From Rheinheimera lutimaris (GTDB lineage Bacteria; Pseudomonadota; Gammaproteobacteria; Enterobacterales; Alteromonadaceae), in assembly GCF_013283795.1 (NCBI RefSeq), contig NZ_JABSOD010000006.1, positions 182,235 to 246,234 of the forward strand: a stretch of DNA of 64,000 nt, read 5' to 3'. The notes beneath the pieces were generated by a model. The model was not told the origin of the DNA. It did not search any database and saw nothing but the letters and a program-made list of their open reading frames with translations. A program made the translations under genes and the position numbers. Positions 40,226 to 52,124 of this stretch are shown here, in pieces; position 1 is the first letter of the stretch; every line of letters starts with the position of its first letter.

Positions 40226-42511
40226 TTAAATTTTACAGGCGCCGCCGGCACAGCCGTCGTCTTCCGCTTCGGGCTTAATGTCTTCCTGGACATCTGACGC
40301 GCCGTCACGGGTGTTGTGGTAATACATAGTTTTTACACCCAGCTTATAAGCTGACAGTAAATCCTGCAGCAACAACTTCATCGGTACCTTACCGCCGTCA
40401 AACTTGTTCGGATCATAATTGGTGTTAGCCGAAATGGTCTGGTCGATAAATTTCTGCATAATCGCCACCAGCGAAATATAACCGCTGTTGTTCGGAATAT
40501 CCCATAACAGCTCATATTGGTTTTTCAGCCGCTCATATTCCGGTACTACCTGCTTTAAAATACCGTCTTTACTGGCTTTAACACTGATATGACCGCGCGG
40601 TGGTTCAATACCGTTAGTGGCGTTGGAAATTTGCGACGACGTTTCAGACGGCATTAATGCCGATAACGTTGAGTTACGCAAACCATGGCTGAGAATATCG
40701 TTACGCAGTTGCTCCCAATCCAGCAGCAGCGGCTCGTTACACACTTTATCCAAATCTTTCTTATAGCTGTCTATCGGCAGTATGCCCTGAGCATAAGTGG
40801 TTTCGTTAAACTTAGGACAAGCACCGAATTCCTGTGCCAGCTTGTTTGATGCCTTCAGCAAATAATACTGAATCGCTTCAAAAGTACGGTGGGTTAAACC
40901 GTTGGCCGAGCCGTCAGAGTATTTCACGCCGTTTTTCGCCAGGTAGTAGGCGTAGTTAATGACACCCACACCTAAGGTGCGACGGCTGATAGAGGCATGA
41001 AACGCGGCTGGGATAGGGTAATCCTGATAATCCAGCAGGCTATCGAGTGAGCGCACGGCCAGTTCAGCCAGCGGCTCTAACTCGCTTAAATCTTCAATAG
41101 CACCTAAGTTAAACGCCGACAGGGTACAAAGCGCAATTTCACCTTCCGGGTCATTTACATCGTTCATCGGTTTAGTTGGCAGAGCGATTTCCAGACACAG
41201 GTTGCTCTGACGCACCGGAGCTAACTTCGGATTAAACGGGCTGTGGGTATTACAATGATCGACGTTTTGCAGGTAAATACGGCCGGTACTGGCGCGTTCC
41301 TGCATAAACAGGGTAAACAGCTCCAGTGCTTTTAAGCGCTTCTTGCGGATAGACGTATCGGCTTCGTACTTAACATACAACTCTTCGAACTTTTCCTGAT
41401 CTTCAAAGAAAGCATCATATAAGCCAGGTACGTCAGACGGGCTGAACAGGGTGATGTAATCATCTTTAATCAGCCGGGTGTACATCAGGCGGTTAAACTG
41501 CACGCCGTAGTCTAAATGGCGTACGCGGTTTTCTTCCACACCACGGTTGTTTTTCAGTACCAGCAGCGACTCAACTTCCAAATGCCACAGTGGGTAAAAC
41601 AATGTAGCCGCGCCGCCGCGCACACCGCCTTGCGAACAGCTTTTAACTGCTGTTTGAAAATGCTTGTAAAACGGAATACAGCCGGTGTGGAAGGCTTCAC
41701 CGTTGCGGATTGGGCTGCCCAGCGCACGAATGCGGCCGGCGTTAATGCCGATACCGGCACGTTGGCTAACGTATTTTACAATGGCACTGGAGGTGGCATT
41801 GATTGAATCCAGGCTGTCACCACATTCGATCAATACACAAGAGCTGAACTGGCGGGTAGGGGTACGCACGCCGGACATAATCGGTGTCGGCAGAGATAGC
41901 TTAAACAACGAGCAGGCGTCATAAAAGCGGCGCACATAATCTAAGCGTGTGGCTTTAGGGTAGTTAGCAAACAAACAGGCGGCTACCAGCATATACAGGA
42001 ACTGCGCACTCTCGTATATTTCACCGCTGACACGGTTTTGCACCAGATATTTGCCTTCCAGCTGTTTAACGGCAGCATAGCTGAAGTTTAAATCGCGGCT
42101 GTGATCGATAAAGCTGTTCATCTGATCCAGCTCGTCACGGCTGTAATCTGCCAGGATGTGCTGATCGTAGCGTTTGGCTTCAACCATCTTCACCACCTGG
42201 TCATACAGGTGTGGTGGTTCAAATTGGCCATAGGCTTTTTTACGCAGGTGGAATACCGCTAAACGGGCGGCAAGGTACTGATAATCCGGCGTGTCTTTTG
42301 AGATCAGATCTGCAGCGGCCTTGATAATGGTTTCATGAATGTCTTCCGACTTAATGCCATCATAAAACTGAATATGAGACTTCAGCTCAACCTGAGATAC
42401 CGACACATTAGATAAGCCTTCGGCGGCCCAGGTAATAACGCGGTGAATTTTATCCAGATCCAAAGGTTCACGGCGGCCATCACGTTTAGTGACGAAAAGA
42501 GATTGAGTCAT
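40226..42511 (-). CDS. nrdA: Ribonucleoside-diphosphate reductase class Ia, alpha subunit
   Basis: A 761-residue catalytic subunit, exactly the Escherichia length. An N-terminal ATP-cone (LFVTKRDGRREPLDLDKIHR) gives allosteric control. Active-site cysteines appear in SSCVLIECGD, NLCLEIALP and EIALCTLSAFNLG. The C-terminal redox pair is CAGGACKI. The reading ends 64 bp before nrdB. Candidate NrdR boxes lie upstream. Confidence 0.98.
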   Translation of the reverse strand: MTQSLFVTKRDGRREPLDLDKIHRVITWAAEGLSNVSVSQVELKSHIQFYDGIKSEDIHETIIKAAADLISKDTPDYQYLAARLAVFHLRKKAYGQFEPPHLYDQVVKMVEAKRYDQHILADYSRDELDQMNSFIDHSRDLNFSYAAVKQLEGKYLVQNRVSGEIYESAQFLYMLVAACLFANYPKATRLDYVRRFYDACSLFKLSLPTPIMSGVRTPTRQFSSCVLIECGDSLDSINATSSAIVKYVSQRAGIGINAGRIRALGSPIRNGEAFHTGCIPFYKHFQTAVKSCSQGGVRGGAATLFYPLWHLEVESLLVLKNNRGVEENRVRHLDYGVQFNRLMYTRLIKDDYITLFSPSDVPGLYDAFFEDQEKFEELYVKYEADTSIRKKRLKALELFTLFMQERASTGRIYLQNVDHCNTHSPFNPKLAPVRQSNLCLEIALPTKPMNDVNDPEGEIALCTLSAFNLGAIEDLSELEPLAELAVRSLDSLLDYQDYPIPAAFHASISRRTLGVGVINYAYYLAKNGVKYSDGSANGLTHRTFEAIQYYLLKASNKLAQEFGACPKFNETTYAQGILPIDSYKKDLDKVCNEPLLLDWEQLRNDILSHGLRNSTLSALMPSETSSQISNATNGIEPPRGHISVKASKDGILKQVVPEYERLKNQYELLWDIPNNSGYISLVAIMQKFIDQTISANTNYDPNKFDGGKVPMKLLLQDLLSAYKLGVKTMYYHNTRDGASDVQEDIKPEAEDDGCAGGACKI

Positions 42512-42846
42512 CGCGGCAGATTTCCGTTTCAGTTATAAATTGTTATCGTCAGCCATGTAGCGCACGGCCATTTTAGCGGCAGCTATTGTTGCTTAATTAC
42601 ACAACATATAGATGCTTTTGAGAAAGTGATCACAAGATAGTGTGGATCCGGCTTTTTTGCAAGGGTGAAATTCAGCGGAATTTTAGCGTTAAAACGGCGG
42701 TTAGTAGCTGCTAACCGCGTCAACAGTGTCGTGGGGAAAGGCTGGCGTACGCAAGCTTTTTTTCCGGTTAAATTTATTTGTTCTATTAATATTTTTTTTA
42801 TAGCCCACAGCTATTTAGATGCTGCTAATTTAACCACTGCCGGCAT
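42512..42846. other. Intergenic region, nrdA promoter side / ubiG 3' side
   Basis: 335 bp without a convincing gene. The half near nrdA must carry its promoter and the candidate NrdR sites. The other half (42660-42846) includes an AT-rich stretch around 42770-42830 and shows no terminator hairpin after ubiG that I could find. A ~70-codon plus-strand frame here has no ribosome site or family signature. Confidence 0.5.
42599..42643 (-). promoter_or_regulatory. Two candidate NrdR boxes upstream of nrdA
   Basis: ACACAACATATAGATG (42599-42614) matches 12 of 16 positions of ACACWATATATWGTGT. GATCACAAGATAGTGT (42628-42643) matches it mainly in the right half. The pair lies 88-132 bp upstream of nrdA. 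Their 29-bp spacing is slightly short of the 31-32 bp usual for tandem NrdR sites. Confidence 0.4.
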
Positions 42847-43557
42847 TCAGGCCGGTTTGCGTGCCACCACGATGTAATTAACATCGACGCCGGGGCCGGT
42901 TTTAAAGCTCTGCTGCAGCGGGTTATAGTGCAAGCCCGTTGCATCAACCACTTCTAAGCCGGCTTGCTCGATAAAGCGCATCAGCTCGGATGGGCGAATA
43001 AATTTATCAAATTCATGCGTACCTTTGGGCACCAGTTTTAATACCTGTTCGGCGCCGATAATTGCCAGTAACCAGGCTTTGCGTGTACGGTTTAACGTAG
43101 AAAAGAACAAGGTGGCACCTGGCTTGGCTAAGTCGGCACAGGCTTGCACCACCGACTCAGGCTGAGGCACATGCTCGAGCATCTCCATGCAGGTCACCAC
43201 ATCAAACTGTGCCGCGTGGTTTTGCGCATAGTGTTCGGCGGTTGCCTGTTGGTAATTAACCTCTACGCCGGCTTCCAATGCGTGCAGCTTGGCTACGCTA
43301 AGCGAGTCTTCGGCCATATCCAGCCCGGTAACGTTGGCGCCGCTGCGTGCCATGCTTTCCGCTAAAATACCGCCGCCACAACCGATATCAATAACTGTTT
43401 TACCAAACAAGCCCTGCAATTCGTCGCTAATGTAGCTTAACCGAACCGGATTAAGTAAATGCAGTGGTTTAAATTCGCCGCTTGGGTCCCACCAGCGTGA
43501 GGCAATATCGTTAAACTTGGCAATTTCGCCGGCATCAACATTCATATCTGCAGTCAT
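42847..43557 (-). CDS. ubiG: Ubiquinone biosynthesis O-methyltransferase
   Basis: A 236-residue SAM-dependent methyltransferase. It starts near [20 protein letters not shown], the family signature, and has SAM motif [18 protein letters not shown] and motif [15 protein letters not shown]. It performs both O-methylations of ubiquinone synthesis. It is divergent from gyrA with 187 bp between starts, as in many gammaproteobacteria. Confidence 0.97.
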   Translation of the reverse strand: MTADMNVDAGEIAKFNDIASRWWDPSGEFKPLHLLNPVRLSYISDELQGLFGKTVIDIGCGGGILAESMARSGANVTGLDMAEDSLSVAKLHALEAGVEVNYQQATAEHYAQNHAAQFDVVTCMEMLEHVPQPESVVQACADLAKPGATLFFSTLNRTRKAWLLAIIGAEQVLKLVPKGTHEFDKFIRPSELMRFIEQAGLEVVDATGLHYNPLQQSFKTGPGVDVNYIVVARKPA

Positions 43558-43744
43558 ATAGCATGCTCGTTAGTTTTTGCGCATTATAAAGCCTTGATCC
43601 ATTTGAGCAATGCCGAAGCTTAATTTGCTATGCATTTCAGGCATGGCAAGCGGGATTTTCTGTGTTAGAATCCTGCGTTGTCTCGCGCTTTATAACATCG
43701 ACAAAAGCGAGTTATCTATCTGATTTAAGGGAAATTAGCGTTTT

Positions 43745-46363
43745 ATGACAGATCTGGCCAGAGAAATAGTTCCTATTAATATCGAAGACGAATTAAAGAA
43801 TTCGTACCTCGATTACGCAATGAGCGTCATTGTTGGCCGCGCCTTACCGGACGTAAGGGATGGTTTAAAGCCGGTACACCGCCGCGTGCTGTTCGCGATG
43901 AAGGAACTGGGCAATGACTGGAACAAAGCCTATAAAAAATCTGCCCGTGTGGTAGGTGATGTTATCGGTAAATACCACCCGCACGGCGACAGTGCGGTAT
44001 ATGACACTATCGTACGGATGGCGCAGCCATTTTCACTGCGTTATATGCTGGTAGACGGTCAGGGCAACTTCGGTTCTATCGATGGTGACTCTGCCGCTGC
44101 GATGCGTTATACCGAAGTGCGGATGTCACGTATTGCCCACGAGCTGCTGGCCGATTTAGATAAAGAAACCGTCGATTTTGTGCCTAACTATGACGGCACT
44201 GAACAAATTCCGGCAGTCATGCCAACCAAGTTACCTAACCTGCTGATTAACGGCTCCAGCGGTATTGCTGTGGGCATGGCCACCAATATTCCGCCGCATA
44301 ACTTAACCGAAGTTATTGACGGCTGCTTAGCTTTAATTGCTAACCCGGATATTGAGCTGCACGAGCTGATGCAGTATATCCCGGGCCCGGATTTCCCGAC
44401 GGCAGCTATTATCAACGGCCGTAAAGGCATTGAAGAAGCCTACCGTACCGGCCGCGGTAAAGTGTATATCCGCGCCAAAACCGTGGTAGAAACCGACGAG
44501 AAAACCGGCCGTGAAGCCATTATCGTCAACGAAATTCCGTATCAGGTTAACAAAGCCCGCTTAATTGAAAAAATTGCCGAGCTGGTAAAAGAAAAACGCA
44601 TCGAAGGTATTTCGGCGCTGCGCGATGAGTCTGATAAAGACGGTATGCGTATTGTCATTGAGCTTAAACGCGGCGAGTCTACCGATGTAATGTTGAACCA
44701 GCTGTATACCAATACCCAGATGCAAACGGTATTCGGTATCAATATGGTGGCATTGGATCAGGGCCAGCCTAAGCTGCTTAGCTTAATTGAAATGCTGAAA
44801 TGCTTTGTGCTGCACCGGCGTGAAGTGGTTACCCGTCGTACCGTGTACGACTTACGTAAAGCCCGTGACCGTGCGCATATCCTCGAAGGTTTAGCCATAG
44901 CGCTGGCCAATATCGATGAGATTATTGAACTGATTAAACATTCTGCCAGCCCGGCCGAAGCCAAAGCCGGCTTGGTCGCCCGCGGTTGGCAGTTGGGTGA
45001 TGTCAGCAGTATGTTAGAGCGTGCCGGTAAAGATGCTGCGCGGCCGGAATGGTTAGAAGAGCATTTTGGCATTCGTGATGGCATGTATTTCCTCACCGAA
45101 CAACAAGCTCAGGCCATTCTGGATTTACGCTTACATAAGCTGACAGGGCTTGAGCACGAGAAAATTCTCGACGAATACAAGCAACTGTTAGAGCTGATTG
45201 CTGAGTTACTGCATATTCTGGCCAGCCCAGAGCGCTTAATGGAAGTAATTTGCGAAGAATTAGAAGCCATTAAAGCCCAGTATGCTGATGCACGGCGCAC
45301 TGATATCCAGGACAATATGCTGGATATCAATATGGAAGATTTGATCACCGAAGAAGACGTGGTTGTTACCTTATCGCACCTGGGCTATGCCAAATATCAG
45401 CCGTTGTCTGATTACGAAGCCCAGCGCCGCGGTGGTAAAGGTAAAGCCGCAACTACAGTAAAAGATGAAGACTTCGTCGATAAGCTGTTAGTTGCCAGTA
45501 CCCACGACACCATTTTGTGCTTCTCTAACCGTGGCCGTCTGTATTGGATGAAGGTATATCAGTTGCCGCTGGCCAGCCGCACGGCACGTGGCAAGCCGAT
45601 TGTAAACCTGCTGCCGCTGGAAGAGGGCGAACGTATTAACGCTATTCTGCCGGTGCGTGAGTACGAAGCCGATAAATACGTGTTTATGGCGACTGCCAAC
45701 GGTACCGTGAAGAAAACCTCATTGGTGGAATACTCACGGCCACGTTCAAACGGCATTATTGCTGTTAACCTGAACGACGGCGACCACTTAATTGGCGTGG
45801 GCATTACCGACGGCAATAACGAAATTATGCTGTTCTCTGATGACGGTAAAGTGGTGCGTTTCACTGAAGATCAGGTGCGCGGCATGGGCCGTACCGCTAC
45901 CGGTGTACGTGGTATTAAACTGCGCGAAGGTGGCTCGGTAGTATCGTTAATTATACCTAACGGCGATGGCCCGGTGCTTACTGTAACTGAAAACGGCTAC
46001 GGCAAACGTACCTCGTTAACCGAATATCCGGCCAAGAGCCGTGCTACCCAGGGCGTGGTATCTATCAAGGTATCTGAGCGTAACGGCCTGGTGGTAGGTG
46101 CAGTACAAGTGAACGAGTTGGATGAAATTATGATGATTTCCAACAAAGGCACTTTAGTACGTACCCGCGTTAATGAAGTATCCGAAGTGGGCCGTAACAC
46201 CCAGGGCGTTATCCTGATCCGTACTGCGGATAACGAAAAAGTCGTTGGGGTGGCTAAAGTAGATGAGATTCAGGATGCGGAAGAGTTAGCCGCTGCCGAG
46301 GCAGAAAAGGCCGCCAGCACCGTACTTACCGATACTCAGTTAGCCCAGGATGAAGAAGAGTAA
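43745..46363 (+). CDS. gyrA: DNA gyrase subunit A
   Basis: An 872-residue protein (Escherichia 875). The winged-helix domain with catalytic Tyr122 ([13 protein letters not shown]) and coiled-coil breakage-reunion domain are followed by a C-terminal beta-pinwheel with a GyrA box QRRGGKG at the start. The quinolone-resistance region has Ser83 and Asp87, the susceptible residues. The acidic C-terminal tail is normal. Gyrase introduces negative supercoils. A terminator follows. Confidence 0.98.
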   Translation: MTDLAREIVPINIEDELKNSYLDYAMSVIVGRALPDVRDGLKPVHRRVLFAMKELGNDWNKAYKKSARVVGDVIGKYHPHGDSAVYDTIVRMAQPFSLRYMLVDGQGNFGSIDGDSAAAMRYTEVRMSRIAHELLADLDKETVDFVPNYDGTEQIPAVMPTKLPNLLINGSSGIAVGMATNIPPHNLTEVIDGCLALIANPDIELHELMQYIPGPDFPTAAIINGRKGIEEAYRTGRGKVYIRAKTVVETDEKTGREAIIVNEIPYQVNKARLIEKIAELVKEKRIEGISALRDESDKDGMRIVIELKRGESTDVMLNQLYTNTQMQTVFGINMVALDQGQPKLLSLIEMLKCFVLHRREVVTRRTVYDLRKARDRAHILEGLAIALANIDEIIELIKHSASPAEAKAGLVARGWQLGDVSSMLERAGKDAARPEWLEEHFGIRDGMYFLTEQQAQAILDLRLHKLTGLEHEKILDEYKQLLELIAELLHILASPERLMEVICEELEAIKAQYADARRTDIQDNMLDINMEDLITEEDVVVTLSHLGYAKYQPLSDYEAQRRGGKGKAATTVKDEDFVDKLLVASTHDTILCFSNRGRLYWMKVYQLPLASRTARGKPIVNLLPLEEGERINAILPVREYEADKYVFMATANGTVKKTSLVEYSRPRSNGIIAVNLNDGDHLIGVGITDGNNEIMLFSDDGKVVRFTEDQVRGMGRTATGVRGIKLREGGSVVSLIIPNGDGPVLTVTENGYGKRTSLTEYPAKSRATQGVVSIKVSERNGLVVGAVQVNELDEIMMISNKGTLVRTRVNEVSEVGRNTQGVILIRTADNEKVVGVAKVDEIQDAEELAAAEAEKAASTVLTDTQLAQDEEE

Positions 46364-46374
46364 CAACTGACCAT

Positions 46375-46408
46375 AAAACGGGCGCTTCTGCGCTCGTTTT
46401 GCTTTTTA
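46375..46408 (+). terminator. Terminator of gyrA
   Basis: AAAACGGGCGC and GCGCTCGTTTT arms with a TTCT loop (one G-T pair), followed by a T-rich stretch. Confidence 0.88.
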
Positions 46409-46502
46409 TCAGGCATAAATAAAAAGATCGGCATTAAGCCGGCAACAGTAATACAACCAAGCCAGTTGAATAGAAATGTTAATTCAGGAGCAAGTAGTAA
46501 AG

Positions 46503-47585
46503 ATGAGCACTTTTAACTTTTGTGCCGGGCCGGCCATGTTACCCGTAGCGGTAATGCAGCAGGCACAACAGGAATTTATTAACTGGCAACAACATGGCTG
46601 CTCGGTAATGGAAATGAGCCACCGCAGCAAACCATTTATCCGTGTTGCGGCTGAGGCTGAGCAGGACTTACGTGATTTACTCGATATTCCGGCTAACTAC
46701 AAAGTGCTGTTTATGCATGGTGGTGGCCGCGGTCAGTTCTCTGCTGTGCCACTTAATCTGTTAAAGCCCGGCCAGAGTGCGGATTATATTATCTCAGGCG
46801 CCTGGTCTAAATCGGCGGTAGAAGAAGCGGTAAAATACGGCAATATTGCGCCGCAGGATATCCGGCAAAAAAGCCCGGGCGGCATTCGTACTGTGGTCGC
46901 CCCCAATGACTGGCAATTAACCCAAGGCGCTGCCTATGTGCACTGCTGTCCGAACGAAACCGTAGACGGTGTTGAATTTACCGCGTTGCCTGATACCAAC
47001 AGCCCAATCGTCGCCGATTTATCCTCTACTATTTTATCCAGGCCAATTGATGTCAGCCGCTATGGGATGATTTATGCCGGCGCACAAAAAAATATTGGCC
47101 CGTCCGGTTTAACCCTGGCCATAGTGCGGGAAGATTTATTGCCGGCAAAAGATGCGCGTATTCCATCAGTACTGGACTATCGCTTAGCCGCAGAAAACGA
47201 CAGCATGTTTAATACGCCGCCAACCTTTGCCTGGTATCTGGCCGGGCTGGTATTTAAATGGTTAAAACAGCAGGGCAGCGTTACCGCAATGGCTACGCGT
47301 AACCAAGCCAAAGCTGGTTTACTGTATGATTATATTGATAAAAGCGATTTCTACAGTAACGACGTTGATAAACAATACCGCTCGTGGATGAATGTACCGT
47401 TTTTCTTAGGTGACGAGCGCTTAAACGATATGTTTGTTGACCAGGCTGAGGCGCATGGCTTGCTGGCGTTAAAGGGCCATCGTATGGTTGGCGGTATGCG
47501 GGCCAGTATTTACAACGCTATGCCAATAGAGGGCGTACAAACGCTGGTGAGTTTTATGCAGGAATTTGAGCGTGTGCACGGATGA
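46503..47585 (+). CDS. serC: Phosphoserine aminotransferase
   Basis: A 360-residue PLP enzyme. The start at 46503 gives the family N-terminus [13 protein letters not shown]; an upstream ATG in frame is open but adds nine untypical residues. The PLP lysine is in [14 protein letters not shown], and [17 protein letters not shown] binds the cofactor phosphate. It acts in serine and pyridoxine synthesis. The stop overlaps aroA by 4 bp (ATGA), the conserved serC-aroA operon. Confidence 0.97.
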   Translation: MSTFNFCAGPAMLPVAVMQQAQQEFINWQQHGCSVMEMSHRSKPFIRVAAEAEQDLRDLLDIPANYKVLFMHGGGRGQFSAVPLNLLKPGQSADYIISGAWSKSAVEEAVKYGNIAPQDIRQKSPGGIRTVVAPNDWQLTQGAAYVHCCPNETVDGVEFTALPDTNSPIVADLSSTILSRPIDVSRYGMIYAGAQKNIGPSGLTLAIVREDLLPAKDARIPSVLDYRLAAENDSMFNTPPTFAWYLAGLVFKWLKQQGSVTAMATRNQAKAGLLYDYIDKSDFYSNDVDKQYRSWMNVPFFLGDERLNDMFVDQAEAHGLLALKGHRMVGGMRASIYNAMPIEGVQTLVSFMQEFERVHG

Positions 47586-48862
47586 AAACCTTAACCTTAA
47601 ACCCTATTGCTAAAGTCGCCGGTGAAGTGCATTTGCCGGGCTCAAAAAGTATTTCTAACCGGGTATTGCTGTTGGCCGCGCTGGCAAAAGGTACCACCCA
47701 CATCACCAACTTGCTTGATAGCGATGATATTAAACATATGCTCAACGCGTTAACGGCGCTGGGCATCGGCTATAAGTTGTCTGATTGTCGCACCAGGTGC
47801 GATGTGCATGGCATTGGCGGCCTGTTTAACCACCCGCAGGCGCTAACGATGTTTCTCGGCAACGCCGGTACGGCAATGCGGCCATTAACCGCTGCACTGG
47901 CGGCATCCAATGTCGATGTGACCCTAACCGGCGAGCCGCGCATGTACGAGCGGCCGATAGGCCATCTGGTTGATGCATTGCGTCAATGGCAGGCCGATAT
48001 CCGCTATACCGGCAGCGAAGATTTTCCGCCGTTACACATTAAAGGCAAGGCGCTGCAGGGCGGCAGTATGCAGATTGACGGCAGTATTTCCAGCCAGTTC
48101 TTAACTGCCGTGTTAATGGTAGCGCCGTTGCTTGCCGGTGACAGCGAAATAGACATTACCGGCGAGCTGGTATCCAAACCCTATATTGATATTACGTTGG
48201 CCCTGATGCAGCGTTTTGGCGTTACGGTGCAAAACCATAACTACAAGCGTTTCAGTATCAAGGGTAATCAGCTTTACCGCTCGCCGGGCCAATGGCTGGT
48301 TGAGGGTGATGCGTCATCGGCATCCTACTTTTTAGCCGCAGCTGCCATTAAAGGCGGCAGCATAAAGGTAACCGGCATTGGTAAACATGCCGTGCAGGGC
48401 GATATCCACTTTGCTGATGCGTTGGAAGCGATGGGCGCCGAGGTTGAGTGGGGTGACGACTATATAATGGTAACGCGTAACACGCTTAATGGCATCGACC
48501 GTGATTACAATGCTATTCCGGATGCGGCTATGACCATCGCCACCACAGCGTTATTTGCCAAAGGGCCAACGGTGATACGCAATGTGTATAACTGGCGGGT
48601 AAAAGAAACCGATCGTTTGGCTGCAATGGCAACTGAGCTTCGAAAAGTCGGTGCAGAGGTAGAAGAAGGCCACGACTACCTAAAAGTGACACCGCCGGCC
48701 ACGCTTAAGCATGCCAGTATTGCTACCTATAACGATCACCGCATGGCGATGTGTTTCTCTCTGGTGGCGCTGAGTGATACCAGCGTGACCATTGAAGACC
48801 CCGATTGCACCGCAAAAACCTTTCCGCATTATTTCAGTTTATTTCAACAACTGGCTTGTTAA
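47582..48862 (+). CDS. aroA: 3-phosphoshikimate 1-carboxyvinyltransferase (EPSP synthase)
   Basis: A 426-residue class I EPSP synthase: N-terminal [20 protein letters not shown], glyphosate-site [15 protein letters not shown], and [12 protein letters not shown] near the C-terminus. The Gly and Pro of the [10 protein letters not shown] loop are those of glyphosate-sensitive enzymes. It catalyses the sixth shikimate step and is translationally coupled to serC. Confidence 0.98.
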   Translation: MKTLTLNPIAKVAGEVHLPGSKSISNRVLLLAALAKGTTHITNLLDSDDIKHMLNALTALGIGYKLSDCRTRCDVHGIGGLFNHPQALTMFLGNAGTAMRPLTAALAASNVDVTLTGEPRMYERPIGHLVDALRQWQADIRYTGSEDFPPLHIKGKALQGGSMQIDGSISSQFLTAVLMVAPLLAGDSEIDITGELVSKPYIDITLALMQRFGVTVQNHNYKRFSIKGNQLYRSPGQWLVEGDASSASYFLAAAAIKGGSIKVTGIGKHAVQGDIHFADALEAMGAEVEWGDDYIMVTRNTLNGIDRDYNAIPDAAMTIATTALFAKGPTVIRNVYNWRVKETDRLAAMATELRKVGAEVEEGHDYLKVTPPATLKHASIATYNDHRMAMCFSLVALSDTSVTIEDPDCTAKTFPHYFSLFQQLAC

Positions 48863-48878
48863 ATAACAGAAATCATTT

Positions 48879-48910
48879 AGACGCGTAGCCTTCTGACTGC
48901 GCGTCTTTCC
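48879..48910 (+). terminator. Weak hairpin after aroA
   Basis: AGACGCG (48879-48885) and CGCGTCT (48900-48906) enclose 14 bases, with only a short T tract after the stem. It may reduce read-through into cmk. Confidence 0.5.
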
Positions 48911-49008
48911 TTCGTTTTATCTTAATTAAACACAGATTTTGTCGCAAAAAGCTGTATAATACTGCGGTTTTGAAATCCGATTAACCAGTAGTTTGGAAAG
49001 GGGGTAGG

Positions 49009-49698
49009 ATGCCACACTCTGCAGCAGTAATTACCATAGATGGCCCCGGCGGTTCCGGTAAAGGTACAATATGCCGCTTACTGGCCCAGCGTTTAGGCTG
49101 GCAATTACTCGATAGTGGCGCTATTTACCGCGTATTGGCTCTGGCTGCCGTACATCACGACATTGCCTGTGATGACGAAGAAGCCCTGCAGCCGTTAGCG
49201 GCCCACCTGGATGTTCAGTTTAGCAGCGACGAACAGGGTAATGTGCGCATTACCCTGGAAGGCGAAAATGTATCACACACCATCCGTACCGAAGATGTCG
49301 GCACCCTGGCATCGAAAATAGCCTCATTACCCAGGGTACGCGAGGCTTTATTACGGCGTCAACGCGCTTTTGCGGAAGCGCCCGGTTTAGTGGCCGATGG
49401 CCGCGATATGGGCACTGTGGTTTTCCCCCAGGCAGAGGTTAAAATATTTTTAACAGCTTCGGCGGAAGAGCGCGCCAGACGGCGCTATTTAGAGTTGAAA
49501 GAAAAGGGCTTTGATGTTAATATCGGCGACCTTTTGAGCGAAATCCAGGCCAGAGACGAGCGCGATATGAACCGCGCCACCGCGCCGCTGAAACCAGCAG
49601 CCGACGCCTATATGCTGGATTCGACCAATAAATCGATTGAACAAGTGTTGGAAGAGGTACTGAACTACGCCGGCATGAAATTGCCAGCTGTGGTGTGA
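49009..49698 (+). CDS. cmk: Cytidylate kinase
   Basis: A 229-residue kinase with the P-loop GPGGSGKGT at residues 12-20, the [15 protein letters not shown]-binding segment and [21 protein letters not shown]. It phosphorylates CMP and dCMP. It lies upstream of rpsA, a near-universal proteobacterial pairing. A TATAAT at 48955-48960 may be its promoter -10 box. Confidence 0.97.
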   Translation: MPHSAAVITIDGPGGSGKGTICRLLAQRLGWQLLDSGAIYRVLALAAVHHDIACDDEEALQPLAAHLDVQFSSDEQGNVRITLEGENVSHTIRTEDVGTLASKIASLPRVREALLRRQRAFAEAPGLVADGRDMGTVVFPQAEVKIFLTASAEERARRRYLELKEKGFDVNIGDLLSEIQARDERDMNRATAPLKPAADAYMLDSTNKSIEQVLEEVLNYAGMKLPAVV

Positions 49699-49809
49699 AC
49701 CAGGCCAAAGCCGCATTTTGGACAGCCTGTTAAACGGATTTAAACAGGTAAATTTAGCAACCCCATACGAACATGATGTTCTGTGGCGCACTTAACTGAA
49801 AAAGTGAAT

Positions 49810-51489
49810 ATGACTGAAAATTTTGCACAATTATTTGAGGAAAGCCTCAAGTCTATCGAAACCCGTCCGGGTGCCATTGTTAAAGGTACTGTTGTAGCCG
49901 TTCTGAAAGACGTCGTTATGGTTGACGCCGGTCTGAAGTCAGAAGCCGCTATTCCGGTTGAGCAGTTCAAAAATCTGAGCGGCGAAATCGAAGTAAGCGT
50001 TGGCGACATCATTGACGTTGCTTTAGATGCGATTGAAGACGGTTTCGGTGAAACCCTGTTATCTCGCGAAAAAGCCAAACGTCACGAAGCCTGGGTACGC
50101 CTGGAAAAAGCTTGTGAAGACAAAGAAACCGTTATCGGTGTTATTACCGGTAAAGTTAAAGGTGGTTTCACAGTTGAAGTTGACGGTATTCGTGCATTCT
50201 TGCCTGGTTCATTAGTAGACGTACGTCCGGTGCGTGACACACTGCACCTGGAAAACAAAGAACTTGAGTTCAAAGTTATCAAGCTGGATCAGAAGCGTAA
50301 CAACGTGGTGGTTTCACGTCGTGCCGTTATTGAATCAGAAAGCAGCCATGAACGTGACCAGCTGTTAGAAACGCTGGAAGAAGGCATGGAAGTTAAAGGT
50401 ATCGTTAAGAACCTGACTGACTACGGTGCATTCGTAGACTTAGGTGGCGTAGACGGCTTACTGCATATCACTGATATGGCATGGAAGCGCGTTAAGCACC
50501 CAAGCGAAATCGTTAATGTTGGCGACGAAATTCCGGTAAAAGTACTGAAATTCGACCGCGAAAAACAACGTGTATCTTTAGGTCTGAAGCAAATGGGTGA
50601 AGATCCATGGGCCGCTATCGCATCACGTTACCCTGAAGGCGCACGCATCACTGGTCGCGTAACTAACCTGACTGATTACGGCTGCTTCGTAGAAATCGAA
50701 GAAGGCGTAGAAGGCTTAGTACACGTGTCAGAAATGGACTGGACCAACAAAAACATCCACCCATCTAAGGTTGTTAACCTGGGTGACTCTGTGGAAGTTA
50801 TGGTACTGGAAATCGACGAAGAACGTCGTCGTATTTCTTTAGGTCTGAAACAGTGTAAAGCTAACCCATGGGAAGAGTTCGCTAAGGGCTTCAACAAGGG
50901 TGATCGTGTAAGCGGTAAGATCAAGTCAATCACTGACTTCGGTATCTTCATCGGTTTAGACGGTGGCATCGATGGTCTGGTTCACTTATCAGACATCAGC
51001 TGGAACGCCACTGGCGAAGAAGCGGTTCGCGACTTCAAGAAAGGCGACGAAGTACACGCAGTTGTGTTACAAGTTGACCCGGAACGTGAGCGTATTTCTT
51101 TAGGTATCAAGCAGCTGGACGAAGATCCGTTCAACGGCTACCTTGCTGACAACAAAAAAGGTGCTATCGTTAAAGGTGAAGTAACTGCCGTTGACGCTAA
51201 AGGCGCTACTGTTATGTTAGAAGGTGCTGTAGAAGGTTATGTTCGTGTATCTGACATCGCGCGTGAGCGTATTGAAGATGCCACTACGGTACTGAAAGTA
51301 GGCGAAGAAGTTGAAGCTCGTTTAATGGGTGTTGATCGCAAAAACCGCGTAATCAGCCTGTCAATCAAAGCGAAATTCGAAGCTGAAGAAAAAGAAGCTA
51401 TGGATACTGTCAACAGCAAGCAACAAGAAGCTGATTTTGGTGGTAACGCTATGGCCGAAGCATTTAAAGCTGCTCAGAAGCAGGATTAA
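49810..51489 (+). CDS. rpsA: 30S ribosomal protein S1
   Basis: A 559-residue protein with six S1 RNA-binding domains, repeating motifs such as [20 protein letters not shown] and [21 protein letters not shown]. Start at 49810 gives the family N-terminus [13 protein letters not shown]; a GTG nine codons upstream is open but not family-like. The codons are markedly more biased than neighbouring genes, as expected for high expression. S1 helps mRNA unfolding at initiation and represses its own message through the leader. Confidence 0.98.
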   Translation: MTENFAQLFEESLKSIETRPGAIVKGTVVAVLKDVVMVDAGLKSEAAIPVEQFKNLSGEIEVSVGDIIDVALDAIEDGFGETLLSREKAKRHEAWVRLEKACEDKETVIGVITGKVKGGFTVEVDGIRAFLPGSLVDVRPVRDTLHLENKELEFKVIKLDQKRNNVVVSRRAVIESESSHERDQLLETLEEGMEVKGIVKNLTDYGAFVDLGGVDGLLHITDMAWKRVKHPSEIVNVGDEIPVKVLKFDREKQRVSLGLKQMGEDPWAAIASRYPEGARITGRVTNLTDYGCFVEIEEGVEGLVHVSEMDWTNKNIHPSKVVNLGDSVEVMVLEIDEERRRISLGLKQCKANPWEEFAKGFNKGDRVSGKIKSITDFGIFIGLDGGIDGLVHLSDISWNATGEEAVRDFKKGDEVHAVVLQVDPERERISLGIKQLDEDPFNGYLADNKKGAIVKGEVTAVDAKGATVMLEGAVEGYVRVSDIARERIEDATTVLKVGEEVEARLMGVDRKNRVISLSIKAKFEAEEKEAMDTVNSKQQEADFGGNAMAEAFKAAQKQD

Positions 51490-51498
51490 TTGCCAGCA

Positions 51499-51525
51499 AA
51501 GCAGGGGGCTTGTGCCTCCTGCTTT
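51499..51525 (+). terminator. Hairpin between rpsA and ihfB
   Basis: AAGCAGGGGGC and GCCTCCTGCTT pair with a TTGT loop and one G-T pair; the short T run suggests partial termination or an RNA-processing structure. Confidence 0.65.
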
Positions 51526-51553
51526 ATCCAACAGCAGGTTTGCCGGAGGGTCT

Positions 51554-51838
51554 ATGACCAAATCTGAATTAATTGAAAAATTAGCTACTGATTTCCCCCA
51601 TATTCAGGTCAAGGATGTTGAAGCTTCAGTTAAAGAAATCCTCGAGCAGATGGCACAGTCATTAGCAGGCAACGAACGCATTGAAATTCGTGGCTTTGGC
51701 AGTTTTTCACTGCATTACCGTGCACCACGTGTCGGCCGTAACCCTAAAACCGGTGATAAAGTTGAATTAGACGGTAAATATGTACCGCATTTCAAACCGG
51801 GCAAAGAATTACGTGACCGCGTAAAAGACAATACCTGA
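51554..51838 (+). CDS. ihfB: Integration host factor beta subunit
   Basis: A 94-residue DNA-bending protein. It starts [17 protein letters not shown] and has [21 protein letters not shown], the beta-ribbon arm with the intercalating proline. The start has CGGAGGG upstream. IHF also helps curli control, phage integration and DNA packaging in many gammaproteobacteria. Confidence 0.97.
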   Translation: MTKSELIEKLATDFPHIQVKDVEASVKEILEQMAQSLAGNERIEIRGFGSFSLHYRAPRVGRNPKTGDKVELDGKYVPHFKPGKELRDRVKDNT

Positions 51839-51878
51839 TCTCATTGCATTGAGTTTGCAGGCGTAAACGGAGTTTCCC

Positions 51879-52121
51879 TTGCGCAGACTACTTTATATCG
51901 CAGTAATAGTAGCCCTGATTGTAGTAGGGGTGCTGTTTGGTTCGATTAATCAGCAACTGGCTGATTTAAATCTTCTTATTATCAGTGCCCGCTTAAGAGT
52001 CGTCGACATAGCACTGATATTCCTGTTGCTTGGCATAACACTTGGCCTGATGATCGCTTTGTTATATTCATTGCAACGTAAAGCTAAGGGTTGGCTGCGT
52101 AAATCAACGGATAACAGCTAG
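51879..52121 (+). CDS. lapA: Lipopolysaccharide assembly protein A
   Basis: An 80-residue inner-membrane protein with two helices (residues ~3-20 and ~40-62) flanking a short loop; the first ends with GVLFGSINQQ. It starts with TTG, with CGGAG ahead. LapA works with LapB to regulate LpxC and lipopolysaccharide export. It ends 3 bp before lapB. Confidence 0.9.
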   Translation: MRRLLYIAVIVALIVVGVLFGSINQQLADLNLLIISARLRVVDIALIFLLLGITLGLMIALLYSLQRKAKGWLRKSTDNS

Positions 52122-52124
52122 CCT

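Noticed and set aside
42660..42846. Short plus-strand frame between nrdA and ubiG
   Set aside because: About 70 codons with no ribosome site or recognisable motif; probably spacer DNA.
44188..45864. Several minus-strand open frames inside gyrA
   Set aside because: They are antisense shadows of a strongly coding gene and lack ribosome sites.
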